Source: Elmis aenea
Lineage: Eukaryota; Arthropoda; Insecta; Coleoptera; Elmidae
Direction: 5' to 3'
Length of the DNA: 64,000 bases
Assembly: GCA_947652605.1 (NCBI GenBank)
Contig: OX393579.1
Location: forward strand, 19,613,674-19,677,673
Shown: positions 23,214-36,638 of the stretch, piece after piece
Layout: the number at the start of each line of letters is the position of its first letter
Numbering within the stretch: position 1 is the stretch's first letter
Position numbers and translations under genes: made by a program
The notes under the pieces: generated by a model
What the model was told of the DNA's origin: nothing
Databases searched by the model: none
The model's input: only the letters and a program-made list of their open reading frames with translations

Positions 23214-24103
23214 CAGTAATCCCTCCACTTGCGCGTTCTCCATTTACGCGGATTCACTTTAGCGCGGTTCAAAAATTGTATTTTTGTTTAGTTATCTACT
23301 TCTACTGTTACAAGGTGGCATGGTCTTCCGTTAAAATGTGACATTTGACCTCGCGCCTCAGGGGCCGGCAAATATTTTTTTAATGCATTTAGAGGCTATG
23401 AATTCGTTTCTGTCCTTCCGATTTGAAGTTTTTATCTTTTTTTTAAGGGTGTAACGCTGTTAAATAAATGATAAGTACATCAAAAAGTGTGTATTTTGTT
23501 TGCAGCAACCTTTAGAGAGTTTTTTACAGCTTCTTCTGCCGTTTCTCGCACCCCAGATGCAATTTCTTCCCATCTTCACGCATCTCCTTTGTTAGTTTTT
23601 TTTCCATTGCTTCTTCTACTCTTTTACAGTATCTTTCCATTTCTTCCGTGGACGTCTCCTTTTTTTCGTTCCTGTGGATCCCATACAAAAATTTTCTTTG
23701 GTCATCTATAATCAGGCATTCTTGTTAGATGGCCATACCATACGAATTTTTCCCCTCTATGTTGTCGTTGATGTTTGTTTGAATTTGCATTCTATTTATT
23801 ATTTCAGTGTTTCTTACATCGTCCAGCATCTTCTCCAAAAGTTCATCTCTGTGGCCTCTAGAGATCGTTTTTGTCTCGTATTAATCACCCAAAATCTGAT
23901 CCGTACGTTACGCATTTCTTTACGATTGTACTATATATTTGTATGGGCGTAAATACATGAAAAGATTAATTACATTTATTCCAGGTCAGTAAGAGTAACA
24001 TATCTGAGGATATGGTATAGATCCCTATTTAAAACATGCTTTCCGTGGCTCCATTTACGCGGTTTTTGTAAACGAATTACCCGCGTAAATGGAGGGATTA
24101 CTG
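23214..24103. mobile_element. pogo/Tigger-like element
   Basis: TIR CAGTAATCCCTCCACTT at the left and CAGTAATCCCTCCATTTACG (complement of the right end) at the right, flanked by TA on both sides. Subterminal GCGCG/ACGCGG motifs repeat this pattern. The size is 890 bp. Most of the interior is a LINE tail rather than a pogo transposase, which suggests a non-autonomous element that received or captured LINE sequence. Confidence 0.75.
23490..23960 (-). pseudogene. LINE polymerase C-terminal tail, copy 2
   Basis: On the minus strand, GTKKRRRPRKKWKDTVKE is followed by a stop, then KKQWKKN and KEMREDGKKLHLGCEKRQKK. This is again the basic R-P-R-x-x-W tail of an RTE/Jockey-like LINE. Upstream residues (MVWPSNKNA, TKENF) are consistent. 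It lies inside the pogo-like TIR pair. Frameshifts and stops show decay. Confidence 0.6.
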
Positions 24104-24109
24104 TACTTG

Positions 24110-25270
24110 TTTTTTTTTTACCTAAAAATATGCATTAAGACTCTCCTATACATTTAATTTTTTTTGTAATCCTTTCCTGTATTGTTATATTTTCGTCGTT
24201 CTTATTAGTTACTGTAAATTCTAATTTATAAAGTTTGTCCATTTTCTTAAACCTATAGTTTAGCCCATCCCTAGAAGTGACCAAATGTTGTCACTTTCTG
24301 GTGTGTTCCTTCCTTACCGTTTTTTTATTATTTGCCTTTGTTATTGCCAATATCAAATGTTTTTTTAACAAACTCAGTAGAATTTTAAGAAAATCTATAC
24401 TACACTAATAAATAACAACTCGATTACCTTTTTTTTGTATGTAGTTGCCATTATTTTGATGTTAACAAACTCTCAAATGCAAGCGATTAGGTCCAAAAAA
24501 GATTTTAGGGTATTACTTTTAATTGCAATAAAAAATTGTCATTCATTAATTAATTAATTAAAATCAAAATAAACGAATGTATTTCGTAACCATCCCTTTG
24601 AATTTAAAAGAAATCCTTCGGGGTATAGTTTAACAAAATAAATTTAGCCTTAAGTAATGAAGAGCGAACCCATTCGAAACGGAACAAACATAAATACTTT
24701 ACCAACTTTGTAACATCTTAGCATTCCACTGGCGTCTGTTAGAATCGGAACGCTAACGAAAACGGAACGGGTAGCGGAACCGGGACATGTAATTAACAGT
24801 CTTAGCGTAATTGCCTCTGGGCTCGTTAGCAAGCCGTGAACTTCGTAATTAATCCTTTGGTTTTGCTTTAAGCAGACATATTAATTATGAAAGCAACGCT
24901 CACTTAGTTTACTTAATATCTTTAATTTTATGGAATATCTACTTCATCGAATTATACAACCTTACATGAAAAGTTATCACAAGACAGCAAGCCTGAAGCA
25001 AAACTTTAATAACAACGTGTGCAGAAAATTTCAAACCATTTTGAATTATTGAAAGTCATTCAACATAAAGCAAAATTTTTACCAATGAAGTGGTTACAAA
25101 ATTATATTTCTGTACAAAAATTATTGATTGAAAGATAATTCACTACCTACACGACATAACTGAAACAATGAAGGTTCCTTTAAACCAACTACAGATACTC
25201 ATAAATTAATATCTAAATATCACAGTTAACTTAGAAGTTATGTAGAGAAATTGCATCGGTGTCGTCGATT
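24110..25270. other. Intronic sequence
   Basis: No bounded repeat is seen. About 24640-24920 has higher complexity with several TAATTA/ATTAAT homeodomain-type cores, and it could be regulatory. That is inference only. Confidence 0.3.
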
Positions 25271-25280
25271 CAGCACAAGC

Positions 25281-25609
25281 CAGCGTTTCTCAAACTTTTT
25301 AGTGACGCGCTGTATTAATTGTTGACAGTTTCATTAGTCCAATAGTGCAGATACGTAATTTTTTAAACCGGGAATTGATGGGAATTTATTGCTCAACACT
25401 AATGTAAAATTATGTAATTAAGCAATAGTATAAATAAATATTTAAAAACAAACATTGAGATGGATATTTTGGATTAGCAGACTATTTATATTTATATAGC
25501 CTTAATTGAACATGTAACAAACAAAAAAACATTACAAAATCCAGAAAGATCCTTTAAAAATTGTTTGCCACCCTATTGTGAGTCGTGACCCCCATTTTGG
25601 GAAACGCTG
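25281..25609. mobile_element. hAT MITE (CAGCGTTTCTCAAAC family)
   Basis: Ends CAGCGTTTCTCAAACTTTTT and, from the right, CAGCGTTTCCCAAAATGG. Left TSD is GCACAAGC (25273-25280). The right TSD was interrupted by a later insertion; removing that insertion gives GCACAGAC (25610-25613 joined to 25942-25945), 6 of 8 matching. Confidence 0.8.
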
Positions 25610-25613
25610 GCAC

Positions 25614-25933
25614 CAGGGCCGGTGCGTGGAAACTTTTGTAGTTAGGCAAACACTGATTTTGGCGCCCCCACCTCCACTTCTGTCACCACTCTCTACCCTC
25701 CATCACTCTTTAACCCTTTTAAACATGAATTAATTTTTGCTATTAATTTATTATTATTATCTAATATTATAATTAATAAATTTGGAATTGCGTCCGTTAA
25801 TGATGATTGAAGGGATGTTTAAAATAAAACTCTGGTTTTTACAGGACGTATTCTTTAGCCAAGTATTTATTGGTAAACTTACATGTTTCGATTAGGCAAT
25901 TGCCTCGTCGTCTATGGGCCAGCGCCGGTCCTG
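25614..25933. mobile_element. hAT-like MITE (CAGGGCCGG family) with perfect TSD
   Basis: Ends CAGGGCCGGTGCG and, from the right, CAGGACCGGCGCT, flanked by the perfect 8-bp duplication GCTGGCAC (25606-25613 and 25934-25941). It inserted across the right terminus of the MITE at 25281-25609. A related single end lies at about 57690-57712. GGCGCCCCC tracts are shared by both. Confidence 0.9.
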
Positions 25934-25941
25934 GCTGGCAC

Positions 25942-26880
25942 AGACCACGAATACTTGCAACCCAACTGAGGCACTCAAAAACGTTGCTCAGCTATCAACT
26001 ATTCAAATAGTGGTAGTATCCGACGCACAACCGATTGTTTCACTAAAATCCGGTCAAATGAAAAGATTTCAATGCAAACACATGCAAATAGGAACATTTT
26101 CAATTTTAAATATATGCAATACATATTATTAAAACATTATTCCAAGAAGCTTCTCCCATTTTGCTATTTTTGCTTCACATTGATATTATGTTCTTGGGTT
26201 GCGACGAAATTCAATGACCAAGTATTTGGGGTCAAAATCTACACATAGCTGGAGCAATCGTTGCAGTAATTACATGACTCATATCTGTTCAATTTTCGAT
26301 TCGACTTTTATCATTTGTTTCTTCAAGCACATAATTTCACATTTGTAAATTTGTGTATATGACCACACAAGAAGTGCAGGCGATTCTGTATTTGTAAGGA
26401 AATACTTAAATACCGTAAGTTCTTTGCTTTTAAGTAACTTTCTACTGCGCCGTTGACTTAAGATTGCTCGAATTGAGTCCTTGGGCGTAACAATTTAAGC
26501 AATTTCGCAAATGCTTTCGTGATACAGTAGATACCATATTAACTGCGAGTCATTTGATTTCACATTATCCTAGGTGAATGGTGAAAAAGATAGATATAAT
26601 TAGTCATCAGACGAGACGTACTTTATAACGGTAAATGAGTGGTTACTTATGTCCTTTGAGTATCTGGAATGCTGTTTTACTAATAGTACGATAGCCCTGG
26701 ATGAATTGAAAAGTCAATACGTAGGCCCAACCTGAGTGTATATCATGAAGTTAATCTATTGTAATCCAGTTTATAAAATAATAATTTACTTTAAATCTTC
26801 CGTGTCATCCGAGTATATTTAATTATTCGAGGTGCAATATGTCTCCATTACCTCGGATAATTAATACTCTACTATGTATA
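25942..26880. other. Intronic sequence without identified repeats
   Basis: More complex, apparently single-copy sequence within the slouch intron. No coding similarity was seen. It is a candidate place for enhancers, by inference only. Confidence 0.3.
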
Positions 26881-26889
26881 GCCAATATA

Positions 26890-27540
26890 AACAAATAAAA
26901 AACGTCACATAAATAAATTTTTCTTTGTATTTTTCTTTCTTTTACTGTTAGTTCATTGTCTATGTAAACGTTTTGTCCTTTTAATCTGCTCTTATACAGC
27001 ATTATCTTTATTTTGTCCTCTTATTTACTTATCGTTGCTATTGTCATACTTTTTTCATATTTTTGATATCTACTTTGACTCCTAAATTTTGATCTAGAAA
27101 TTCTTCCATACCTGCTGTCCCGTTACTTTTATCAAATTTTGCTCCCTTCATCACAATGTTATATTTCTTTTCTTTTTTTTCTGTTTCTTCTATTGTGTTT
27201 TCTAAGCTAAGCATATTTTTCTATGCTCTTCGTTGTTTTTGTTGCAATAAATTTCTCCCGAATGCTTTTTGTTCTTCCCTTATCTTTTTAACTTCTTCCA
27301 CCAATTGGTTAATTACTTTTACTAATTCAATCATTTGTTTTTTTTCCCTTTGAACGTTTGGTTTTTGCTTGATCTGGTGATCTGAATACTAGCTTGTACG
27401 TTCTGGATATTTCACCTTCTTCTTTTTTTTTTCTTTTCCTTGTCTCTTTTCGTTTTATCACTACTACCACGCGCTTTAAAAAAAATAACTTAGGTATACT
27501 AGGCGAAATATCCATAGTGGTTCGAATAAAGTGATACACC
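26890..27540 (-). pseudogene. LINE ORF1-like fragment
   Basis: The minus strand is Lys/Glu-rich and contains KKYNIVMKGAKF, then GMEEFLDQNLGVKVDI, and later LYKSRLKGQNVYIDNELT with VKERKIQ. The order of a coiled-coil-like basic region, N-I-V-I-x-G and S-K-L-K-G-x-x-I-Y-I-D-x-x-L-T is that of ORF1-type proteins or pre-endonuclease segments of insect LINEs. Frames are broken. It may be the 5' end of the same old insertion that left LINE tails at 22.7-24.0 kb, all on the minus strand, but the intervening body is not recognisable. Confidence 0.5.
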
Positions 27541-27740
27541 CTGTACTAGAACTATTAAATACTGCAGGGATGGTTATGTGTTAAATTAGATATTGTTTTG
27601 TATAAATCGTCGGTTAAAGGCATTTTATTAGAGTTCAATAACTAATTGAATTTTATTCTATTACTGTACCAAATTATAAAAATAAATGTCTCAATTTTAC
27701 GAATACGGTGCATATTATTTTAAAACAATAAATGCAGTAA

Positions 27741-28298
<558 letters not shown>

Positions 28299-29100
28299 AA
28301 AATAGCTAGCATTGACCAAATTTCGTAATATTAAATCAATTCGCACGACGCTAAAGAGTAGATGCCAGACAAAATTAAGTATCTACTTATATTGGTTTAA
28401 AGTTGCTGATTTTAATTGCTAACAAATTTTTTAATACACACGATTATTATGCTCAATATGATGATATCATTCCACCACAGGTACCAGAATTAAATATACC
28501 CAATTTAAGAACATCATTGAATAATTTGGTTTAATTAAATAAATATTCACTAAAAATAACAAAAATTTACTTCAAGCATTAGTTTTAGCTTTATTTATTA
28601 TTAGCAAAATTTAAATCTTGTTGAACTTTAAACAGGCTACTTTTTCTTAACCAAAATACTGGTGAAAAACTGTCAACTATTTAGTTTCAGGCAATAACAA
28701 AAATTATCGGTTAATTCCAAGCTTTTAATGGATATCTGCTCAGATATTCTGTTACACGTATTTTCTAAAATTTGTTTTAATGTTTCCACATGTTTGTGCA
28801 ATTGCAAAACCATGTTATTACTTACTTTCTAATTTATTTGTTTGTGTACCAAATGTAGCTTTTAGCATTAGTTTAAATAATTTTTGCGAAGTGCCAATAT
28901 TACTACACAATTTGGCAATAATATTTGGAAAACATATGAGGTAATCGCTGAATATGTGTAGTGTGTACAGCATTAATATTGCAAATGTTTTTCTGCTCGT
29001 TATCCTAGTCAGAACTATTGTCAACAAAATTTATAGACAGAAATCATTACAACCTAAAATGTCTCCTTTGTTTTAAGAAATAACTCCAGCAGGTCTCATA
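28299..29100 (+). other. slouch 3' UTR and flank
   Basis: AT-rich sequence directly after the slouch stop codon. It has AATAAA-type signals near 28540 and no recognisable ORF or repeat. The transcript end cannot be placed precisely. Confidence 0.45.
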
Positions 29101-30200
29101 TGCAGGGTGTTGGGTGAAAACAAGGATTGTCAATTTTTATTGGATCTTTACAATTCAATTTTACTATTTTTTTTTGTTCATAGAGCTGCATCAACCAAAC
29201 TTTATTTTACCAAGAATTATATTATTATAAATGAGTATTAATCAATGAATGTAAAAAATATTTTTATTAAAACTATAATAATTAGTTCAATATCTCCGAA
29301 TCGGTTAAAAATGTAATTCCTTGTTTTCACCTAACCTATCAGAAAAATCTGCACTATATGGCATATATCTCAGGTAAATATATTCTAAAATGTTGACCTT
29401 AAATAAAAAGCGTTATTCAACTATTTATTAGATTACACGATGTATGGTTTCAAGTATAAATCAGAGAGTAAACGTTTTTATTTTTGCAGACGTAGGTAAT
29501 ATTTAAATACTTTTGTAAAAGATTTTGTTGAGAATATTTAAACATATAAAGCTTTAGTAGGCCATGAAGATATTTTATGAGCTTTGTAGAACAACTTTTT
29601 TGTTTTAAAGCCAAAATGAAAGGTACTACGATTAACTTTTAATTTAAAAATGTTTTTACGAATCCTGACGTACGAAAAGGTGTTTGCTTTTATGGTCTAT
29701 TGCAATTTGAAAATGTTTTTGGTAAAAAATAAACTTTTGAACATGCTTATGTAACGGAAAAGCTAAAAACACTAACTACTTAATTTTAACTTTAAATCAT
29801 ACAAGCTCCATTAAAATTTAAAAACGTTGAATACGGTTTTTTATTAGAGGCCATTATTTTAGAATATAATTATAAGCCATTAATGTAGCCTTTTACTCAA
29901 TTAATACTACAAAAACTTTGCTGAGGTTATTTTTATAAACTAACGAGATATTTTAGGTGGTGATGATCCTTAGGACACCCTGTATACTAATTTTTATTAA
30001 GTGATTGCTACAGCTATGAAGTTTACTATTTTATCAGATTAGGTATATGTTGGAAAGTAAATTGTAGTATGAATTATCATGAATCAAAAATGTTGATATT
30101 ATTGTAAATGCAATTTTGTCAGTGGAACTTTAGTCGCTTTTTAATCAATTTTGCAATGACACAATGCTTTAAACTTCTCCAAATCTTATAAAACATTTAA
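29100..30200. other. AT-rich sequence with two ACAGGGTG-type ends
   Basis: GCAGGGTGTTGGGTG at about 29103 and GACACCCTGTATAC at about 29970 face outward, but the bases inside them are not inverted copies, so one element is not proven. No genes seen. Confidence 0.3.
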
Positions 30201-30211
30201 AATTGTTTTGA

Positions 30212-30562
30212 TTATTGTTGAAACGTCGTAACAAAAGCCGAGTATATAATTTCTTTCAGCGGTTTAAAAAAGACAGCCATATGAACGCATTCAATTAAAT
30301 ATGAAACTGTTTTTGTTATTCGTTTTAGAATATGGCGTCGTTCATGACCTGCAACAAAATTAATAAACTTTTTTGTGAAGTTGCTGCACGATTCGACAAA
30401 ATGAAGTTTCCTTTGCTCAAAAATTTCGTCCCGTCGCGTGTTTAATACGCAAGAAAAATATGCCCCCTGGTACTTTTTTTGTTCTAAATCACTGAATAGA
30501 TCGTAAATTTGAAATAAATTGTATTTAAAAAATAATAATTTAAAACACTGTTCTTTGGTCAT
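30212..30562 (-). CDS. Unrecognised 116-residue ORF
   Basis: An uninterrupted minus-strand ORF starting at an ATG, rich in Phe, Lys and Glu. It contains DLFSDLEQKKYQGAYF, NTRRDEIFEQRK and AGHERRHILKRITKTV, with no signal peptide. I do not recognise a family. Sequence around it is AT-rich without visible TIRs. The amino-acid mix is less random than neighbouring ORFs, yet a decayed transposon or chance ORF is still more likely than a gene. No splice or promoter evidence. Confidence 0.2.
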   Translation of the reverse strand: MTKEQCFKLLFFKYNLFQIYDLFSDLEQKKYQGAYFSCVLNTRRDEIFEQRKLHFVESCSNFTKKFINFVAGHERRHILKRITKTVSYLIECVHMAVFFKPLKEIIYSAFVTTFQQ

Positions 30563-30564
30563 AA

Positions 30565-32480
30565 TAATTTTTTTAACATATTATTGGATGATTTGATGAG
30601 TATAATCTATTGTGCATATTAGTGTTAAAAAAGTTAAGCAAAATTATCTTACAATTTTTAAACAAAGTAGTAGCGTTTCAACCTACTGTTAATGATAAAA
30701 AAAGTATAAATATTCTTCTTAATTATTAGGAGTATATTCTTACCTTATTTTTCACAATAAAACGACTACTTATAAAATAATATAGTCTGCAGGGCCAAAA
30801 AAATCTAATTAATAAAAAGAAACATTAAAACAAAATTATCTATATTTATTTTACTTCTGAATATATTATACAAACTGCTAAAAAAAAATATTTTTTACGT
30901 AGTCTATTACTAACACAAATATTGATTCGCATTTTTCAAAACTATGCTCATATTTTACAGCAAAATTTTTCAAATCCTTAACCAAACTAGACTGTAGCTA
31001 ACATATTTATTTGTTCACCTATTAGTAATATTCGCAGCTTAGCTTGTTTATTGGTACCTACCTAACTTGTGTAAATTTATTTGCCGTATTAAGCTGCAAT
31101 GATGTCCATTTTTAACGCAAATTAGATACCTGTTTGAAGTAAGTCAACACAATCATCTGTAACTATGTTTAAAAAAAAAAAACGTATCTGTCTAAGACAG
31201 CACCCGTCGAACAATTAAAGAATCGTCTTTTAATATGCGAACGATGTTTAATCTAGCATTTGACATCACTAAAATATACACTGCCAAAGTTAAAACGGAT
31301 TTAAAAAGAATATTTTAATAATGTTTAAATATAAACATGAGATGCAAAATTAAATTAAGTGCAACGTTAACAATAACAATAAACGCAAATAATTTTAAAT
31401 CTTGCAACGTCATTTTTAATAATAAAATATTTATTAACAATATGTCGAAGAAAAGAACAATTACTTGTGTGGCAAATACTCTTTAGTGCCAAATATGTTT
31501 CATTTGATTGTAAATTTGTGTACAGTTTTAAAAGTCTTAGGTAAACTCTGTAATATTATCAAAAAATGTACTTAGCATATTTATTAATTGTAACTATATT
31601 TATCTTGTAAATAAAACACAACTTCATAATAACCCCAAGTGTTTTTGCGAACCATTTTACCACGACTAATCAAGAAATTTAAAAACAAGTCACACTATTC
31701 ACATCTCGATGCATCTTATACTAAATTTAGCTCGATGTTTCTCTATTTTCATTATGCCTTTAACGACATCAAGGAATTTGAGATATTAAATATCAAAGAA
31801 CACCAAATGAGTGTAGTTCAACTTTTAAACATCTGGTGGCCGCAAAAAGTGCCGCCGTTACGCCCAGAAACGCAGAAGTTTTCAAGAAGTGACACTCAGG
31901 ATCTGTCCAGAGGTGTTAACACATTTAAACGATTACAAAAAGCTACTTGTGACAATTTTAAGTGATTTAGTATTTGTTGTTTTAGGTACGACAGATAAAC
32001 AAGTTAAACATTTTATGAATGTCTTAAGAAAACGTAAACATCACCAACGATTGCATAGTCTACACATACAGAGTGTTTCTAAAGTACTGAACGAAAATAT
32101 AGGTTTAAAACAAATGCTGAAAATAAAGAATCAATGCCGTCGCCAGACTGTCTGGCGCCCCTATGCAAGAAATTTTAAAATAAATTATTCTTGAGTTTTA
32201 ATATAATCTTTCTTTCAAACGGTATACCTACATTTATTTCAATTTTTAAAAAACCTTCGAAAAATGTATATGTGGTTGTTTCATAAAAAAAATTGTTTTA
32301 TTTAGTAGCTAGATCACAGCTGTGCATAAATAATAAAATAAAAACTAGTTTCAACTGGATTCAGTCATATTGTCACAATAAAAAAAAACAAAAGTGCAAA
32401 AAGTGCTGTTATTTTTAAAATTTTGTTTATAATTATTGGTATACGTTATTTCATATGTTTATGATACAATAAGCATAGAC
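30565..32480. other. AT-rich intergenic sequence
   Basis: No bounded repeat. Short + strand ORFs at 31639-31965 and 31889-32194 have no recognisable family. An AATAAA lies near 31611. Confidence 0.35.
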
Positions 32481-32487
32481 ATTCAAC

Positions 32488-33935
32488 CAGGTATGGGAAG
32501 TCGGAGTCGCGAGTCGGGAGTCTAGGAGTCGGTAGTCGGAAAAACCACCGACTCCCGACTCTTTTTTGAATTAGTTTTTTTACGAGGAAGAGAATAGAAA
32601 GAAAAAATTAAAAACCAAAACAAAATAACGATGTCAATCGATTTCTTTAAATCTGAAACGGGAAAGATTAAAGTAACATAAACTACTGCTGTCTCGCTGT
32701 CTGTCACCGACCAATTTTTATCTGCAAAATCTACTTGACTGAATAAGGTTTATAGACAGTGCAAGAATACAAAACGCATGATTCGTTTGATACACGGCAG
32801 GATAAGTACTGTAGTTAACCAAATCTTAGACTGTGTTAACATTTGAAAGTTTTCAAAAGCCGATAGGGCCTTTTTTTTAAGTTTTTTAGGTCAAAGTTTG
32901 TAGAAATATGGTTCTTATGTTAAAACTTTTCTAATTACCTAGTACTTCTTTTTTTTTTAATTAACCCTAGTAAATAATAAATTGACAGTTACAAAGTCGA
33001 CGTATAACAAAGGGTGTTTTGCAAATAAGCTTTGTAAATTGGCACGTGGTTGCGCAGTAGTGGAGCTAACTTGCCTACAATTTTTTAATATTATTTCTGT
33101 TTTATAAAGATTACCGAAAATCTCCGTTATATTGAGCACAATTTTTGCTAAATTTAGCGTATAATACACAAGTAAAAAAGAACACATCAATGTTGATATC
33201 GAAAATAAACTACATCTGACGAGTTCCTGTTAAATTTAAATGTGAAAATGGAGCGAAATTGAAGGTGTTTTATTTATTGTGTACCTATTTCTGTTTATTA
33301 TTACTCTTTCAACAAATGTTTCATAACACAAAATGTTGAACATTTATGGTGCGTATTATATACAAATAACCATTTTACCAGAAAATTTTGTACTAAATAA
33401 AGCATGCGTATTATACGCCAGATTTTACGGGAAATATAAGCAGAAATGTGATTCACTAAAAATATGTAACTTTGATAATATATTTTTCACATTAAAATAT
33501 GCATGGTTATTAAAAATTTATAAAAAGTTCATATTTTATATTTAACATTTAACGTCCTAGTCCTAGTATACGATTACAAATTACAGTATTGTGTTACTTG
33601 TAGTAAAAATACCAAATACAATGGAAGTCGCTTATGACGCGGCTCGAATATAACCTTGCAAACCCGCGTTATATGATAACCGCGGTATAACAGAATTGTT
33701 TAAAATTTTATTATTTTTTTAGTTTACTATACCTATATTTACTTAGTTTTTTACATTTTCTTCATTATTTAAAAAACAGAAAATAATAAACCCTGTTCAT
33801 CAAAAAAAAATTACTTTCACCGAATTAAATATTTACTAATTACGTTTTTTTAATGAAAGGAGTCGGAAGTCGTAGTCGGTTTTAAAAAATATCGATTCAG
33901 GAGTCGTTAATTTTTCTGCCAACTCCCCATCCCTG
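32488..33935. mobile_element. hAT MITE with GGAGTCG subterminal repeats, copy 2
   Basis: Ends CAGGTATGGGAAGTCGGAGT and, from the right, CAGGGATGGGGAGTTGG. Flanks are CATTCAAC (32480-32487) and CATTAAAA (33936-33943), 6 of 8 matching. GGAGTCG tracts lie at both ends, as in the 13604-14398 copy. The interior differs and includes a pogo-like piece at 33393-33430 and a GCGG-containing block at 33625-33690. Confidence 0.8.
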
Positions 33936-33943
33936 CATTAAAA

Positions 33944-35715
33944 TGCTTTAAATTTTCCAATTTCTGTACAAATGTAAAACTGTTAGGTATATGAACTGGT
34001 TCAGGCCAGTCGGTTCGGCTGGGTTTGCGGTTTGCCTGAAAGGTTCAGCGTCGGTTCACTGTTCATGAAAAAAACATCGGTTGGTTCCGGTTTTGAGTCC
34101 GGTTGTGATCCGAATCGAATTAGTATCAGATTTCAACTCTTAATACAGTTTTATAGTTTTGCGTTGCTTCGTCAGCTTGAAAACAGTATGTGCAAGAGGA
34201 CATTAAAAATAAAACAATTTAGATATTACTTAAAGCTTTAAAAAATTAAACGTTTTTAGGAAAAAGGAACTGTACTACAATTTTAAAGCTATGAGTAAAT
34301 CATACATGATTCAGAAAATATAGGAATGGCGACATATTACCACCATAATATACTATGTAAGGTAAAATATTTCTGGTTTAGAAACGACTGCAGTTATGTA
34401 ACTGCAATAAGTTTACCATACCTACCTACTCTTTTTTACATGATCTAAAATATAAAGGTGTGTTTACATATTTTATGTTGAAAAATTTGCCCAAAGAGAC
34501 AAGCCTAATAAAAAAAGTGCACATTATAAACAATGTAAACATTTAATAGCATTTTGAATTGCAACGTACGATGAAAATGGTATCAGTATTCTATGCACAA
34601 ATGTTTTTGACATAACAAAAGATATAATTATAGTAAATAGTGTTCACTCGACAGTAAAATCACAAAAAGGTTCTGTAGATGAAAATGTAATTTTGTATTT
34701 TACATACACTTCATAATTAAAATTAATGGTTTTAATAAATTTTAATGTTAATAAAGTTTAATATTTTTGTAAAGCGTCACGTTTAAAACTTTAAAATCTG
34801 TTTTAATATCTCTAATAACGAATTAATTTCCAGCTAAAGTGTATACAAACAAGTTAATTGTTTCTTAAAATTACGTTAATTTAAATTTCCAGTTAAATGT
34901 AACCAATTACAATTCGACTTAACTTCAACGATTTTCAAGTTCTACAAAAGCATTTAAATTAATAACACTTTTGTTAACGTAAACTCTTTCCATGTAATCT
35001 CACAGAAGATGTACAGAATAAACTCAGACAACATTTTAATGGTATAATTATCCAACAATTGTCGTAAATCCTTTCTGAAATCTAACCAATAAACAGCAAA
35101 TTAAATTTACGAAGTATTTCTTTTGCACCATTGATCGCGCTTTGCGAAATCTCTTTCATCTTTTCTTTATTCAGTTTGATTTAGCAACTTCCGTACAATT
35201 GCAACAAATTTGTTCTTGAAGATATTCCGAACACGTACAAAACATAAATTGACAGATTACGGCAATAGCTTTTGTCTCCACTGGATTAGGCCCCTATTTC
35301 CGATTCTTTTATATGAATACTTTTTTAAAAGATCTTAGGTAGGTACTATAATTGTTGTAATAATAAATAAATATAGTTATAAAACTTTGCGAAATGTGTT
35401 TTTTCTAAATAATAATTAAGTAAAACTCTGCAGTTAATTCTAATTCATTTCGTTTTTTAACTTTGAACTTTCTAAAGATTATTAAATTATATCATTAGTC
35501 AAGTCTAATCAGATTTAAATAAAGATATTTTAATTAAAAAAGTCTTAAATATAAAAGTGAAAAATCTTTGTCACAAACTGTATGAAATAAAGAGCTGATG
35601 TATAAATTTAAATTCTCGAATAATATCGTCTTCACATGTTGTTTTGACCATATCGCAATATTTCATTCGTTAGTGATTTACTTAACCGTTCTTCCTTCTT
35701 CTACAATTGTAATTT
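33944..35715. other. AT-rich intergenic sequence
   Basis: No gene or bounded repeat is seen. Confidence 0.35.
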
Positions 35716-35719
35716 TCAG

Positions 35720-36010
35720 TTTTTCTGCGTCCGGCCAAAAAATCAGTTGTTACCGATCAGTTTTTAGGCTGGAAAATACGTCTTTACTGGCATTGGCCAG
35801 AAAGTAACTGGTTGCCATGGTAATAACAATAACAAATCTTTACCGGCCTAGACCGGCAAGGTAGCTGGTTGCCATCACGATGAGTTGTTTTGTTGAATTG
35901 CGCTGTCAAACGAGAGTCGTTATACCAACTCGTATGCTTTCAGGACTCGCCAAGGCTCGTCCAGTGAAATATCACTTTCCGGCCTTGTTACGTAAATAAC
36001 TATTTAACAC
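35720..36010 (+). repeat. Dispersed repeat family B, copy 3
   Basis: Contains the TTTTTAGGCTGGAAAATAC, GGTTGCCATGG, CGCTGTCAAAC and ACTCGTATGCTTTCAGGACT landmarks of family B. It lacks the stretch carrying GTGTCAGTGGCGGACGC, so it is internally deleted. Confidence 0.7.
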
Positions 36011-36638
36011 TGCAGATTGTTACATATTGTGGATACCTAAACAATATGAGGCGCTCTTTTTTAGCATCTCGTTCAAGCAGAGTCCTACTGGGTGTTTATT
36101 TATTTCCAGAACAAGGCCGGCCACTTTTTTTACAATTTTTAATAAATTACGTTTAAAATGTTAACGATTATTGACAGTATTTAAAGGTCGGATAAGATAA
36201 AATTATCAATTTTTTAAAAATATTTTTAAACTATTCAAACTTATTTCAATTTTCCTTTATTGTTAGTTTGTACTTTTATTACACCTATTTTTTAAATCAA
36301 TCACCGTCATAAATTAAAAAAAATAGTTTAATATTTATAATAGTATTTGGTTACACAGGGTGATTCAGTTTGACTGTCGCATTCCTATAACTTTGTTATT
36401 TTAAGGAAAAACCCCTATAAAACTTATATATTGTTTTAAATCGCAGGAATTTCTTTGTCAAATAACGTTGCAATGTTTTTTTTTACGATGAAATATTTCA
36501 GACTGACGATAGTCAACTTTTTTTGTATTTAATTACATAATGTATAAATTAGTACATAGAAACATTTTTGAGAAAAATTTGTCTAAAATTTATTTATTAA
36601 TCTTCACAAAATCGTTATGTTACTTGACTAAACAAAAC

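Noticed and set aside
29103..29975. Pair of ACAGGGTG-type ends as one 870-bp MITE
   Set aside because: Bases just inside the two ends are not inverted copies of each other, so they probably belong to different fragments.
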